This document shows positions 27,108 through 37,131 of a stretch of DNA of 64,000 nt, in pieces. Each line of letters starts with the position of its first letter. The stretch's first letter is position 1. The translations under genes and the position numbers were made by a program. The notes beneath the pieces are model-generated. The model was not told the DNA's origin. It saw nothing but the letters and a program-made list of their open reading frames with translations, and made no database searches. The stretch comes from Shewanella subflava (GTDB taxonomy: Bacteria > Pseudomonadota > Gammaproteobacteria > Enterobacterales > Shewanellaceae): positions 1-64,000 of the forward strand of contig NZ_JAPDMX010000020.1 of NCBI RefSeq assembly GCF_025971955.1, in the 5' to 3' direction.

Positions 27108-28082
27108 TTATTGATGGTGCAGCGCTTTAATTGCAAACATAGCTTTGTCTGCTTGAGCCAGATATTCATTTAATGACTGTGAGCTGTTATATGCACGGTG
27201 GGCAACGCCTGTGCTGTAAACCAGTTCATAGGGCAAATCACTTTGTTGATTATGGGCATGAACTAATGCATCAAAACGCTTTAATACGGCATCTAAATTT
27301 AGCTCTGATTCATAACTTAACAATACAACAAACTCATCTCCAGCAAATCGGGCGATAACATCTGATTCTCTAAAGCCATCTAACAATAATCCGGCAAATT
27401 GTTGTAATGCTTTATCGCCTTCAGCATGGCCAAACTCATCGTTAATTTGTTTAAAGTGATCTAAATCGAAAAATAACAGACTGGTATTAATGCCTTGTCG
27501 ATCGCCATTGGCAATCACTTGGTTGGCTAACATTTCAAAGCCTCTACGGTTTGAAATGGCCGTTAAAGTATCTAAGGTCGTTTGTTGGATAGCCACAATT
27601 TCATCTTCAACTAAATGGCCTAAATCCTCTAAGGCATGGCGATCATCTTGTGAGAATTCACGCGGTTTCTCATCGATTAAACACAAGGTACCAATGCGCA
27701 CTTTATTGGGCATAGTCAGTGGGTATCCTGCATAAAACCGAATATTGGGTGATTCGGTCACCAATGGATTATCCACAAAGCGCTCGTCTTTAAAGGTATC
27801 CTCCACAACAAAAACATCATGCTGCATAATCGTATGGCCGCAAAACGAAATATCTCGCCCCGTTTGTTTAACTTCAATGCCTTGTACTGATTTAAACCAT
27901 TGGCGGTCTTCATCTACTATGCTAACCAAACAAATCGACACCCCAAACAAACGTTTTGCAAGACGGGTAATGCGGTCAAATCGCTCTTCTGCCACGGTGT
28001 CAAGTACATTTAAACCACGTAATGTTTCTAGCCGTGTATGTTCATTTGCAGGTATGGGGGCACATAACATTGAATCATTCAC
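27108..28082 (-). CDS. GAF-GGDEF diguanylate cyclase (AGDEF variant)
   Basis: The 324-residue cytoplasmic protein has a GAF domain (about 15-160, ISFCGHTIM, YAGYPLTMPNKVRIGTLCLID) and a GGDEF domain (about 165-324) with LFFDLDHFKQINDEFGHAEGD. The signature reads AGDEF rather than GGDEF; this variant is active in some studied cyclases. An RxxD inhibitory site (RESD) lies just before it, so product feedback is possible. It lies downstream of glnE on the same strand, 61 bp away. Confidence 0.9.
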   Translation of the reverse strand: MNDSMLCAPIPANEHTRLETLRGLNVLDTVAEERFDRITRLAKRLFGVSICLVSIVDEDRQWFKSVQGIEVKQTGRDISFCGHTIMQHDVFVVEDTFKDERFVDNPLVTESPNIRFYAGYPLTMPNKVRIGTLCLIDEKPREFSQDDRHALEDLGHLVEDEIVAIQQTTLDTLTAISNRRGFEMLANQVIANGDRQGINTSLLFFDLDHFKQINDEFGHAEGDKALQQFAGLLLDGFRESDVIARFAGDEFVVLLSYESELNLDAVLKRFDALVHAHNQQSDLPYELVYSTGVAHRAYNSSQSLNEYLAQADKAMFAIKALHHQ

Positions 28083-28143
28083 CTTATAAAATAACTCTAT
28101 AAACTAAAGCAGTATTGAGTCGTTTAATCAAACGATTTACGAA

Positions 28144-31035
28144 TTAATATCGCATTTCAAGTATTTGACGATAAATTTCAATCACAGTATCGGTTTTTTC
28201 TGCCACAACAGCAGTTTCAAGCTCACCACTCATTTGCTGTAGCGTGAGTTCGTGATTTTTATCGCGAAGCCAGCAATAGGTTTGAGTTAAATGTTGCGCC
28301 TGCATCACCGGCATTAGCTCTAAATCAGCCAATACCTCAAAAATACGCACATTGTCAGACCATATAGTAAGATCTTGATACTCATGGGAATATGCCAACA
28401 CCATAAACTGGGCAATAAACTCAATATCGGCAATCCCACCAGCACTTTGCTTTAGATTGAACATGCCTTCACTAGATTGGAGTAAATGATCACGCATTTT
28501 TACACGCATCTCACGTACTGCGGTTGCCAGTTCATTTTTATCACGTTGATGTTGTAAAACTTGTGCACGTAACACGCTAAAACGATGGGCTAAATCATGA
28601 TCGCCAAATACAAAGCGGGATCGCACTAAGGCTTGATGTTCCCATGTCCACGCTTCTTGATTTTGATATTCACCAAACCGCTCTATTTCGCTGACTAATA
28701 AACCTGAAGCACCTGAGGGCCGTAAACGCATATCAACTTCATACAATTCACCTGAAGTGGTTCTGGTAGCAAATAAATGCACTATACGTTGAGCAAGCTT
28801 TAAGTAGAAATGGCTGCTGTCGATTGGACGATCGCCATCTGTAATGCCTACACTGCGATTGCTATGTAAGAAAACCAGATCTAAATCAGAGCCATAACCA
28901 AGCTCAATACCGCCTAATTTGCCATAACCTATTACCGCAAAGCCCATTTCATTCTGGTTAGTACCAGGCGGCACACCGTGCCTTGCTGCAACCTGATGCC
29001 AAGCATGTAAAACCACTTGTTCAATGATCGCTTCGGCTAAAAAGGTTAAATGATCACTCACCTGCATAACAGGTAGCACCCCTGTTACGTCAGCTGCGGC
29101 AATTTTTAATTGCTGTGATAGCTTAAATTGCCGCAAAGCTTCCATCTGCTGTTCCATATCATCTTCTGGTACACGTAACAGATACTGGCGCAGCTCACTG
29201 GGGTAATCATCAATCGAGGTAATATCATATAACTGAGCCGGGTCAATCAACTCATCTAACAACATGGGGAAGTTAGCAAGCTCTTTTGCAATCCAAGGAC
29301 TTGCACAACATAAACTGACTAATTGTTGACGAGCACCCGGGTTTTCACACAGTAACTCTAAATAGGTGGTACGGGTGAGAATTTTATCTAACACATTAGA
29401 AACGGGTTTAAATGCCACGCTAGGTTTGGTTTGCACCATCAATTCTTCAAGCAATTTTGGCATTAAACGGTCAAGCGTTTCTCGACCTCTTGGCCCAATT
29501 GAGCGTTTAGAAACCGTGTTACGCCAATCGCTGAGTAGCGGCCATAACTCAGGATCTTCAATTTGTTGTTCCTGTAATAGGGTATCGGCATGCTCATCTT
29601 GTTGGATATTCCAAAACAAGCTAGTCCAATGATCGCTGTGTTCGTGTGAGTCACTGCCACCTACCGTGGCATTAAAGTGACGATGAATTTTGGCCATAGC
29701 CGCTTCTATACGGGTTCGTAAATCGGTTTCGTTAGTTAAATTCATGCTGTAACACAAACGCTGCCAATCTAATGGATTATTCGGTAACGTTTGAGTTTGC
29801 TTATCATCAATGGCTTGCAGCAGGTTTTCCACACGACGCAATAAAATATATGAGTGCTTCAACTCATCAACCGCCAAATATTCGAGCTGTCCTAGGCTGT
29901 ATAAAATATCAATCGCCCCAAATAAGCTTTGCTGACGTAATGCCGGTTCACGCCCGCCTCGAATTAACTGAAAACTTTGCACCACGAATTCCACTTCACG
30001 GATACCACCAGCACCAAGTTTAATGTTGTCGGTTAGCTGACGACGTCGCACCTCTTGGGCTATCATCTGTTTCATTTTGCGAAGCGATTCAATAGCAGAA
30101 AAATCAATGTAACGACGATAAACAAATGGACGTAATAAATCGTGTAATTCATCACAATAACCTGACCATGGCCCTAAAACACGGGCTTTAACCATGGCAT
30201 AACGTTCCCAATCTCGACCTTGTTCTTGGTAATAATCTTCTAGGCCTGCAAAGCTCACGACTAAGGGACCACTTTCACCATAGGGACGTAAACGCATATC
30301 AACACGGAACACAAATCCATCAACGGTCACTTGATCTAACAAATTAACCAGCTTTTGCCCCATACGAATAAAAAATTGTTGATTGGCAATCGCACGCCGA
30401 CCACCGATGGTTTCACCATGTTCTGGAAAAGTAAAAATCAAATCAATATCGGAAGAAAAATTCAGTTCGCGGCCACCTAACTTCCCCATGCCTAAAATCA
30501 ATAAAGGTTGGGGTTTACCTTCTGCATCTGAGGGTGTCCCCAACTGTTTACATAAATCAAGGTAAAGCCAATCTCGCGCCGCAATCACTAGCGCTTCTGC
30601 TAGTGAGGATAAATCAATTAACGAGTCTTCTAGTTTTGAATAATTGGCAAAGTCTCGCCAGGCTAAACGCACCATTTGTTTATTTCGATATTGCCGTAAT
30701 GCCGACTTCACTTGATCTTCTGTGGTTAATTCAGCCAATATTTGATGCAGTTCTTTATCAAAATCAGCCCTTACGACTTCATCAAGCAAGCCACCAAATA
30801 GCATTGGGATCCATTCCGGATGGCGGTTTAATTGCTCAGCAATATAATCGCTTAAACTGAAAATAGTTTTGATTTCAGATTGCTGACTATCGGTAAGTGA
30901 CAAAGCCTCAGGCCAGAGGTCGATTAATCTTAACCAGTAACTTTCTGCTGTTTGTTGCATTTGTGCAGATAATACCTTGTTACTTTGTGATGGCATGGCG
31001 ATAATGGTCCTTTGATTAGATTCAAGATTGGACAT
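28144..31035 (-). CDS. glnE: Bifunctional glutamine synthetase adenylyltransferase / adenylyl-removing enzyme
   Basis: GlnE adenylylates and de-adenylylates glutamine synthetase under PII control. The 963 residues are slightly more than E. coli (946). Two nucleotidyltransferase domains are visible through [18 protein letters not shown] in the N-terminal half and [20 protein letters not shown] in the C-terminal half, each followed by a helical domain. A palindrome GACATATTATGTC overlaps its start codon and is shared with the PspA cluster promoters. Confidence 0.97.
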   Translation of the reverse strand: MSNLESNQRTIIAMPSQSNKVLSAQMQQTAESYWLRLIDLWPEALSLTDSQQSEIKTIFSLSDYIAEQLNRHPEWIPMLFGGLLDEVVRADFDKELHQILAELTTEDQVKSALRQYRNKQMVRLAWRDFANYSKLEDSLIDLSSLAEALVIAARDWLYLDLCKQLGTPSDAEGKPQPLLILGMGKLGGRELNFSSDIDLIFTFPEHGETIGGRRAIANQQFFIRMGQKLVNLLDQVTVDGFVFRVDMRLRPYGESGPLVVSFAGLEDYYQEQGRDWERYAMVKARVLGPWSGYCDELHDLLRPFVYRRYIDFSAIESLRKMKQMIAQEVRRRQLTDNIKLGAGGIREVEFVVQSFQLIRGGREPALRQQSLFGAIDILYSLGQLEYLAVDELKHSYILLRRVENLLQAIDDKQTQTLPNNPLDWQRLCYSMNLTNETDLRTRIEAAMAKIHRHFNATVGGSDSHEHSDHWTSLFWNIQQDEHADTLLQEQQIEDPELWPLLSDWRNTVSKRSIGPRGRETLDRLMPKLLEELMVQTKPSVAFKPVSNVLDKILTRTTYLELLCENPGARQQLVSLCCASPWIAKELANFPMLLDELIDPAQLYDITSIDDYPSELRQYLLRVPEDDMEQQMEALRQFKLSQQLKIAAADVTGVLPVMQVSDHLTFLAEAIIEQVVLHAWHQVAARHGVPPGTNQNEMGFAVIGYGKLGGIELGYGSDLDLVFLHSNRSVGITDGDRPIDSSHFYLKLAQRIVHLFATRTTSGELYEVDMRLRPSGASGLLVSEIERFGEYQNQEAWTWEHQALVRSRFVFGDHDLAHRFSVLRAQVLQHQRDKNELATAVREMRVKMRDHLLQSSEGMFNLKQSAGGIADIEFIAQFMVLAYSHEYQDLTIWSDNVRIFEVLADLELMPVMQAQHLTQTYCWLRDKNHELTLQQMSGELETAVVAEKTDTVIEIYRQILEMRY

Positions 31036-31043
31036 ATTATGTC
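31031..31043. promoter_or_regulatory. 13-bp palindromic operator, site 1
   Basis: GACATA-T-TATGTC is a perfect palindrome. It overlaps the glnE start codon and lies 120 bp upstream of the lipoprotein gene that opens the PspA cluster. The same sequence occurs twice more at 34843-34855 and 34877-34889, in front of the second half of the cluster, and nowhere else that I noticed. A -10-like TATCTT follows at about the same distance (20-23 bp) at both promoters. Confidence 0.7.
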
Positions 31044-31163
31044 AAGAATGTTATATCTTGATGCAGAGATTTTATTTATAGTCTCAAGATACTATACCCT
31101 GTCGCAAACGCACATTAAAAATTGCACGCTATGCGCATGAATTTTATAACACTTGGAGAAAAC

Positions 31164-32129
31164 ATGGCAGGTAAGCTCCCCCGTGTATTCACGTTTTTCA
31201 TCATCCTTTTTCTTGGCCTAAATTTGACTGGCTGCGGTGATGATCGACCTGAGCAAATCGCAAAATATCAACAGCTGACCACCCAACGTTTAGCGCAACT
31301 TAAGAGTGGCCTTGAGAGCCAGCAGCTACGTAATGCCACTTTATTGCAACAATATAGTGATTTACTCGCTAAAAAAAGCCCTGATCTCGCACCGCTTTTA
31401 AGAGAACTAGCGCTAGATAGCACAACGCAAGGCCCCATGTATCAATCTTTACTAAGAAGAAATAATGACCTGAGCAATGCGGCTAACTTTATCGATTTAG
31501 ACCAACAACTCGCAGAAGCTGAAAATGTTTACCAAGCTGCAGATCCGAGTTTATTTAATGATATGTTATCGGATCCTGTTAACGTGATTGCTGATTTATC
31601 TGATGGAAAATTGGCAAGAGTAAACTCAATCAGCCGTGAAGCGGCCGCATTAGCAAATGGCAACGAAGATTTTGGTCCTGGTAGCCAGTTAGTTGGTAAT
31701 CCTTCTTATGGCAGCTGGCAGTCTGACTCAAGCGGTACTTCCTTTTGGGCTTGGTATGGCATGTATGCTATGTTTTCTAACATCTTTCAACGTCCGATCC
31801 GTTATGACAATTGGTCAAGCCGCCGTGGTTACAGTTATTACAATGACGTAGGCAGATATCGCTATACCTCGCCAAAACAAGCAACTGCACAAAATAATAC
31901 TTATCAGCAAACAAAAAAGAGTTTTGAACGCCAAGGTAAACGCTTTGACAGCCCTTATGCCAAGACCAAAACCGGCTCCACCAGCTTGTCTCGTCAAAGT
32001 GCCAGTGCACCAAAAGCAAGTACTACCACTCGCACGTCTTCGAGTAAGTTTCGTTCAAGCTATTCAAAAACCAGTAGTTTTCGTAATTCAAGTAGCCGCA
32101 CCACTCGCGGCATTAGCCGTGGTAAATAG
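31164..32129 (+). CDS. Lipoprotein, first gene of the PspA cluster
   Basis: From ATG 31164 (GGAG five bases upstream) the protein has 321 residues. A lipoprotein signal peptide ends in the lipobox LTGC (Cys 24 or so), followed by GDD, a +2 Gly/+3 Asp pattern that does not give a clear inner-membrane retention signal. Residues 30-130 are helical (Gln/Leu-rich); 190-230 are Trp/Tyr-rich (WAWYGMYAMFSNIFQRPIRYDN); the last 60 residues are Ser/Arg/Lys-rich and probably disordered. I do not recognise the family. Starts further upstream lack a ribosome site. It is followed by the DUF350 gene after 12 nt. Confidence 0.72.
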   Translation: MAGKLPRVFTFFIILFLGLNLTGCGDDRPEQIAKYQQLTTQRLAQLKSGLESQQLRNATLLQQYSDLLAKKSPDLAPLLRELALDSTTQGPMYQSLLRRNNDLSNAANFIDLDQQLAEAENVYQAADPSLFNDMLSDPVNVIADLSDGKLARVNSISREAAALANGNEDFGPGSQLVGNPSYGSWQSDSSGTSFWAWYGMYAMFSNIFQRPIRYDNWSSRRGYSYYNDVGRYRYTSPKQATAQNNTYQQTKKSFERQGKRFDSPYAKTKTGSTSLSRQSASAPKASTTTRTSSSKFRSSYSKTSSFRNSSSRTTRGISRGK

Positions 32130-32141
32130 GTAGGACTGACA

Positions 32142-33041
32142 ATGACATTTCTTCAACAATATGGCATCACAGAGCCACTATTAATAATTCTTGCAATTGA
32201 TTTAGCCATTGCAATCATTCTATTAGCCTTAATGCGATACCTCCAAGGTTGGTCAATCAAGGTCAACAGCACTAAAGAGCTGGCTGAACGCGATAATTTT
32301 GCGTTTGGTATTAGCACTGCTGGCGCTGTGGCAGCACTGGGGATTGTACTGACTGGCGCCATTACGGGTGAGGCGGCATTATCTTATACCACTGAAGCAA
32401 TCGGCATGACAGCCTACGGTTTATTCGGTTTAGTCCTGATTAAATTTGGTCGTTATCTTCATGATAAAATTGCTTTAAATGAGTTCCCTAAAAATGAAGA
32501 GATTCTTAAAGGCAATGTGTCAGTTGCGGTTGTCGATGCCGCTGCCGCCATTGCAACAGCAATTATCATTCGCGCAGTATTAATGTGGGCTGAAGATATT
32601 ACCGTCGATACTTTTATTGCCATTTTCAGTGCGTTTTTAGTATCACAATTGATACTGGTGTTGCTAACCCGCTTACGTGAAAACCGCTATGCCAAGCGTA
32701 ATCAAGACGCCTCAATGCAGCAGGCATTAAAGCAAGGTCAAACCGCTTTAGCCATTCGCCATAGTGGTTATATGATTGCCATGGCATTGAGTTTTAATGC
32801 GGCAAGCCACTTTATTTTGTATATCCCTACGGCATATTTAAACAATATTTTTGGTTGGTTAATCTTCTCATTCGTGATGCTAGTGCTAATGAGCTTAGTG
32901 ATCGCCTTAGTTAAAAAATTAGTTTTGGCGGGCATCAATTTAGCCGAAGAAGTCGAAAAACAACACAACATAGGTATCGCCGCAGTTGAAATGGCGATCA
33001 GCATTGCTGTTGCCTTAATCTTAACGGCGTTAATGGCATAA
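32142..33041 (+). CDS. yjfL: DUF350 membrane protein (YjfL-like)
   Basis: The 299-residue inner-membrane protein has about eight helices arranged as two DUF350 repeats, each with a pattern such as DNFAFGISTAGAVAALGIVLTG. E. coli YjfL is a shorter DUF350 protein encoded with a PspA homologue (yjfIJKLM), so the association here is conserved. The molecular function is unknown. The spermidine synthase-like gene starts 5 nt later. Confidence 0.8.
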   Translation: MTFLQQYGITEPLLIILAIDLAIAIILLALMRYLQGWSIKVNSTKELAERDNFAFGISTAGAVAALGIVLTGAITGEAALSYTTEAIGMTAYGLFGLVLIKFGRYLHDKIALNEFPKNEEILKGNVSVAVVDAAAAIATAIIIRAVLMWAEDITVDTFIAIFSAFLVSQLILVLLTRLRENRYAKRNQDASMQQALKQGQTALAIRHSGYMIAMALSFNAASHFILYIPTAYLNNIFGWLIFSFVMLVLMSLVIALVKKLVLAGINLAEEVEKQHNIGIAAVEMAISIAVALILTALMA

Positions 33042-33046
33042 TATCG

Positions 33047-34825
33047 ATGTCTGACACTTTGCTTGAAGCACAACAACCTCAATCGGCACAGGAGGCGCTC
33101 AAGCATAGTGCGACTGTGCCCTCTTCTGTCTCGCCTAGTCAACGGATAACTTGGTTTGATGATGCCTTGCTGCTAGGCATTATGGCGCTGCTGGCTGGCT
33201 GTGGTTTAATCTATGAATACCTACTATCGCACTATGCTGGACGTATATTAGGCGCGTTAGAAGCTGCGATTTACACCATGATCGGCCTAATGATCGTTTC
33301 TATGGGTATCGGTGCATTTGCAGCGCGTAAAATCAAATGCGCTTTCACAGGTTTTGCCATTTTAGAACTCTCTGTTGCTTTATGTGGCTCGTTTGCCATC
33401 ATCATCACTGCAGCGGTTATTGGCTTTGGTCAACAACTCCCCTTAGCAATCGCCAACACCTTAGGCTTACCCCCAGATCAACTGCCCAATGGCGGCTTTA
33501 TTGCTAGCTTACAAACCCTAAGTGAATACCTGCCTTACTTATGGGGCGTCCTATTAGGCTTGATGATTGGTATGGAAATCCCCCTTATTGCCAGAGTCAG
33601 ACAATCATTATCTGAAGCCCATTTATTGCATAATGCGGGGACGATTTACGGTGCCGATTATATTGGTGCCGGTATTGGCGCTGCAATTTGGGTGTTTTTT
33701 ATGTTAGCAATTGATATCCAACTTGCAGCCGCACTTACCGCCAGCGTGAACCTCATAGCTGGCGCCATATTTATTTGGCGCTTTTGGTATAACATTCATC
33801 ATGCTAAATGGCTACTTGTCGGCCATATTATTGCCAGTGTTTGTATTGGACTATTGGCAACCAAAGGACCACAGTGGGAACAGCATTTCAATAACCTACT
33901 CTACAAAGATAAAGTTGTTTATGCAAAATCCACCCGCTTTCAACAACTGACTTTTACAGAGCGATTAAGGGGCAACGGATTAGCACCCGTTTATAATTTA
34001 TACATTAATGGTAGACTACAATTTTCCAGTAGTGATGAACACATTTATCATCAGTTTTTAGTGCATCCCACACTGGCCGCCAGTGCGCGCCATGACAAGG
34101 TACTGATAATCGGTGGTGGAGATGGCTTAGGATTAAAGCAGGTATTATCATGGGCTCCTAAATCAGTGACATTAATGGATTTAGATAAAGACTTAGTCAG
34201 TTTATTTAAGTCGCCTCCCGAGGATATGCCAGCTTTTTTAAGCAAAGCCATGCTGGCATTAAATGGCAATAGTTTAAATGACCCTAGGTTAACACTCATC
34301 AACGATGACGCCTTTAACGGGGTAGACACCTTGATTGCTGATGGGCAGCATTTCGACGCCATCATTGTCGACTTACCCGATCCCAGTCATCCGGATTTAA
34401 ATAAACTTTATTCCGATTTATTCTATCGCAAACTGAATGAACTGCTCAGTGCCGATGGTATTGTGACCGTACAATCCACCTCCCCCTACCATGCACCAAA
34501 AGCGTTTATCTCTATCGGTAAGACCTTAGCATCAGCGGGTTTTAGGGTCGATCAGTTCCATCATAATGTGCCCAGCTTTGGCGAATGGGGCTGGAGTATC
34601 GGTAGTAAACAAGGTTTATCGCCGAAAAACAGGTTAGCGTCACTTGCTCAGTTACCGATAAAAAGCGACTGGTTAACCTTAGGTTTAGTCCACGGTGCAT
34701 TCGAATTTCCAGGGAATTACTATGCTGAACAACAAGATGTGAAAATTAACGAAATCGGTTCATTGCAACTTTATCATTATCATTTAGCTGCCTGGTCAGA
34801 AAATGAAGCGATGAATCTTTTTTAA
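33047..34825 (+). CDS. Membrane-anchored spermidine synthase-like protein
   Basis: The 592-residue protein has about seven membrane helices in the first 260 residues (LLGIMALLAGCGLIYEYLLS...) and a C-terminal polyamine aminopropyltransferase domain with the SAM-type loop VLIIGGGDGLGLKQVL (about 345-360), an acidic MDLDKDL and the DLPDPSHPDLNKLYSDLFY block. In soluble spermidine synthases the equivalent aspartates bind the amine substrates. Fusion to a membrane domain and location in a PspA cluster suggest that it modifies or senses something in the envelope; the substrate is unknown. Confidence 0.82.
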   Translation: MSDTLLEAQQPQSAQEALKHSATVPSSVSPSQRITWFDDALLLGIMALLAGCGLIYEYLLSHYAGRILGALEAAIYTMIGLMIVSMGIGAFAARKIKCAFTGFAILELSVALCGSFAIIITAAVIGFGQQLPLAIANTLGLPPDQLPNGGFIASLQTLSEYLPYLWGVLLGLMIGMEIPLIARVRQSLSEAHLLHNAGTIYGADYIGAGIGAAIWVFFMLAIDIQLAAALTASVNLIAGAIFIWRFWYNIHHAKWLLVGHIIASVCIGLLATKGPQWEQHFNNLLYKDKVVYAKSTRFQQLTFTERLRGNGLAPVYNLYINGRLQFSSSDEHIYHQFLVHPTLAASARHDKVLIIGGGDGLGLKQVLSWAPKSVTLMDLDKDLVSLFKSPPEDMPAFLSKAMLALNGNSLNDPRLTLINDDAFNGVDTLIADGQHFDAIIVDLPDPSHPDLNKLYSDLFYRKLNELLSADGIVTVQSTSPYHAPKAFISIGKTLASAGFRVDQFHHNVPSFGEWGWSIGSKQGLSPKNRLASLAQLPIKSDWLTLGLVHGAFEFPGNYYAEQQDVKINEIGSLQLYHYHLAAWSENEAMNLF

Positions 34826-34842
34826 TGGACACGATAGTACTT

Positions 34843-34855
34843 GACATATTATGTC
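34843..34855. promoter_or_regulatory. 13-bp palindromic operator, site 2
   Basis: GACATATTATGTC, identical to site 1. It overlaps a -35-like TTGACA (34841-34846), with a -10-like TATCTT 16 nt downstream, so a bound repressor would block this promoter. Together with site 3 it forms a larger perfect 16-bp inverted repeat. Confidence 0.72.
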
Positions 34856-34876
34856 TCGATGCTATCTTTGAACACA

Positions 34877-34889
34877 GACATAATATGTC
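34877..34889. promoter_or_regulatory. 13-bp palindromic operator, site 3
   Basis: GACATAATATGTC is the exact reverse complement of site 2, centred 34 bp from it (close to three helical turns), just after the putative -10 and 14 bp before the DUF2170 start. Two sites bracketing the promoter are typical of cooperative repression. Confidence 0.72.
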
Positions 34890-34903
34890 AATTAAGGACA
34901 ACT

Positions 34904-35317
34904 ATGAACATCCATACTATTGCTAACCATTTAAATGGTCTTTGTGACAAAAGTCGTACCGGTTTTCAATTTGATTGTTACCCGATTGACGGTGATGTAG
35001 AAGTACTTCAAGTCAATGTTGTAGGCCGAGAAGAAATCCCGGTTTTTGTCTCTGTCACTGACAACCAAATATTGTGTATCAGTTATTTGTGGGGCGAGGA
35101 TGAAGTGAATCAGTCTCGTCGCGCAGAAATGTTTGAGACCATGTTAGAACTCAACATTCCGATGCCACTGTCTTCATTTGCAAAAATTGATGATAAATAT
35201 GTGGTATACGGCGCATTATCAGTCGAATCTAGCATGGAAGAGATTGAACAAGAATTAGCAGTACTTTCAGACAACTGTTTGGAAGTGATCGACGAACTCT
35301 CAGAGTTTTTGAATTAA
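34904..35317 (+). CDS. yjfI: DUF2170 protein (YjfI-like)
   Basis: From ATG 34904 (AAGGAC upstream) the 137-residue acidic cytoplasmic protein contains VLQVNVVGREEIPVFVSVTD and ALSVESSMEEIEQELAVL, matching what I know of DUF2170, encoded next to pspA-like genes. Function is unknown. The PspA gene follows after 10 nt. The longer frame from 34841 would run through both operators and was not used. Confidence 0.8.
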   Translation: MNIHTIANHLNGLCDKSRTGFQFDCYPIDGDVEVLQVNVVGREEIPVFVSVTDNQILCISYLWGEDEVNQSRRAEMFETMLELNIPMPLSSFAKIDDKYVVYGALSVESSMEEIEQELAVLSDNCLEVIDELSEFLN

Positions 35318-35327
35318 GGAGTCAATT

Positions 35328-36017
35328 ATGGGCATTTTAAATAAAATTCTTACCGCATTTCGTGGCGGAGCAACAGAAGTAGGCCAAAGCATTGTTGACG
35401 CAAACTCAACACGTATCTTTGAACAAGAAATTCGTGATGCAGAAAAGCATTTAACCAAAGCAAAGCGTGAGTTAACTGACGTGATGGCGAAAGAAATGCA
35501 AGCTAACCGTGAAGTCGACCGCTTAAAGCGCAGCATCGCTGAGCATGAAGGTTATGTTACCCAAGCTTTAGAGAAAGAAAATGAAGCATTAGCGATTGAA
35601 ATTGCTGAAAAGATCGCTCAACTTGATCAAGAGCTATCTGAGCAACAAGCGGCAAATGACAGCTTTAGTTCTCATGCAGTTCGTCTTAAAGATTTGGTGA
35701 AGAAAACTGAACGTCAGTTATCTGATTACCAGCGCCAATTAAGCATGGTAAAAACCACTGAGAGCGTACAGAAAGCGACCGCGACCATTACTGACTCATT
35801 TGCATCTAGCAACTCCAAACTGCTTAATGCTAAAGATTCATTGGAGCGCATCAAAGCACGTCAACAACAGTTTGATGATCGCCTAAAAGCCTCTGAAACC
35901 TTGGCTGAAGAAAATAGCGATAAGTCTTTGCACGCTAAACTGGCTGAGGCAGGTATTGGTGAGCAAAAATCGAGTGCTAATGCCGTGCTTGATCGCATTA
36001 AAGCAAGAAAAGGCTAA
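35328..36017 (+). CDS. yjfJ: PspA/IM30-family membrane-stress protein (YjfJ-like)
   Basis: The 229-residue protein is almost wholly coiled coil, with the N-terminal amphipathic helix (MGILNKILTAFRGGATEVGQ) that binds damaged membranes, followed by the long hairpin helices typical of PspA/Vipp1 (ESCRT-III-like). It starts 10 nt after the DUF2170 gene and ends 6 nt before the DUF2491 gene. It is closer to YjfJ than to the classical PspA of the pspABC operon, because pspB, pspC and pspF are missing here. Confidence 0.9.
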   Translation: MGILNKILTAFRGGATEVGQSIVDANSTRIFEQEIRDAEKHLTKAKRELTDVMAKEMQANREVDRLKRSIAEHEGYVTQALEKENEALAIEIAEKIAQLDQELSEQQAANDSFSSHAVRLKDLVKKTERQLSDYQRQLSMVKTTESVQKATATITDSFASSNSKLLNAKDSLERIKARQQQFDDRLKASETLAEENSDKSLHAKLAEAGIGEQKSSANAVLDRIKARKG

Positions 36018-36023
36018 TTGACT

Positions 36024-36677
36024 ATGGGATTTTTAAGCGGCCTATTTGGCAAAAAAGAAGCCCCTAAGCGTCTGCTTGACCATCCCAGTAAACTGCTCAA
36101 GGGTGATATGATCACCCTTGATGACAGTTTTGCTCTGCCTGCACAACTGCGTGGGCAGCAGTTAAAGGTTGAAGCAATCCATACCTACGAATACCAACGC
36201 TCTCAGCAATGTGAATACCTATTACGCGGCCACAGTGACAATGCAATTTATATGTCTTATGTGGTTGAAGACGAAGCGTATTTAAGCTTTTCTATCAAAA
36301 TCAATCGCGCTATCGTTGAACAGCTGTTTGACTTAGATGCCTTTGCTGAAATATTTGAAGAACCCGGTAAGGCCACCCTTACCCCACAACCTTTACCTGC
36401 TGAATTAGCTGACGCTTTCAGCCAATGGCTGGCTGACGATTATCATCAAGTGGAATTTGCGGGTTTTGGTTATTTTCATCGAGAAGATTATCGTAATCAA
36501 AAGCCTCCCCAAGATGAAAATGGCGCTAGGGGTGAAGCCTTCGAAAGTTATTCATTGATCAATAATCAGGAAACTCACGCGCTTGATATTGAAGTTTATG
36601 ATGGGGGGGACACTGAAGTGATGCTAACCCTATACCGCCCATTAACCGATATTCGCGAATATTGGCCTGCGAGTTAA
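36024..36677 (+). CDS. yjfK: DUF2491 protein (YjfK-like)
   Basis: From ATG 36024 the 217-residue protein starts MGFLSGLFGKKEAPK, a short basic amphipathic stretch, and continues as a soluble beta-rich domain (YEYQRSQQCEYLLRGHSDNA, YDGGDTEVMLTLYRPL). It fits DUF2491, a regular partner of yjfJ-type PspA. Function is unknown. It follows PspA by 6 nt. Confidence 0.8.
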   Translation: MGFLSGLFGKKEAPKRLLDHPSKLLKGDMITLDDSFALPAQLRGQQLKVEAIHTYEYQRSQQCEYLLRGHSDNAIYMSYVVEDEAYLSFSIKINRAIVEQLFDLDAFAEIFEEPGKATLTPQPLPAELADAFSQWLADDYHQVEFAGFGYFHREDYRNQKPPQDENGARGEAFESYSLINNQETHALDIEVYDGGDTEVMLTLYRPLTDIREYWPAS

Positions 36678-36695
36678 TCTAGGAGAATCGCCTCT

Positions 36696-37022
36696 ATGAG
36701 TAAAGGCAAACCATTACCTGAGAAATGGTTAAATAATCAAAAAGCCGCGAAAGCCACGCAAGTGGCTTTTGATATTGATGAAAAGTTTCAATACTCCATT
36801 CGCAAAGCGGCACTTGATCGCGGTGTTAGCCCTTCAGATCAAATACGTACCATTCTCGGCTTATCCGTTTCAAAGCGCCCTAAACGCCCAAGGCTAACGG
36901 TTTCCTTAAGTGGTGAAGATTATATTCTGCTAGCGGAAAAATATGGCCTACCCTCTGATTCACAACTTGAAATAAAAAAACGCGTCCTTGATGACCTAGT
37001 TCATTTTGTCGATAAAAAATAA
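36696..37022 (+). CDS. Small protein with two ribbon-helix-helix-like segments; candidate cluster regulator
   Basis: The 108-residue basic protein has two segments that each read as a beta strand followed by two helices: TQVAFDIDEKFQYSIRKAAL then DRGVSPSDQIRTILG (about 22-55), and RLTVSLSGEDYILLAEKYGL then PSDSQLEIKKRVLDDL (about 68-103). This is the ribbon-helix-helix DNA-binding pattern. It is the last gene of the DUF2170-PspA-DUF2491 operon (AGGAG ribosome site). Ribbon-helix-helix proteins bind short palindromes, so it could be the regulator of the three GACATATTATGTC sites. The fold call is by eye. Confidence 0.55.
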   Translation: MSKGKPLPEKWLNNQKAAKATQVAFDIDEKFQYSIRKAALDRGVSPSDQIRTILGLSVSKRPKRPRLTVSLSGEDYILLAEKYGLPSDSQLEIKKRVLDDLVHFVDKK

Positions 37023-37049
37023 TTATCAGATAGTCCGATATTAATTATT

Positions 37050-37083
37050 AAAACGCGCTAGACTTTTGCCTAGCGCGTTTTTT
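37050..37083 (+). terminator. Terminator of the PspA operon
   Basis: AAAACGCGCTAG (37050-37061) pairs with CTAGCGCGTTTT (37070-37081) and runs into further T. It lies 28 nt after the small RHH-like gene and separates it from the channel gene. Confidence 0.9.
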
Positions 37084-37131
37084 ATCATGGGGAAAGAAAT
37101 TACCTCAGACTACTTATAAACGGACTTTGTC

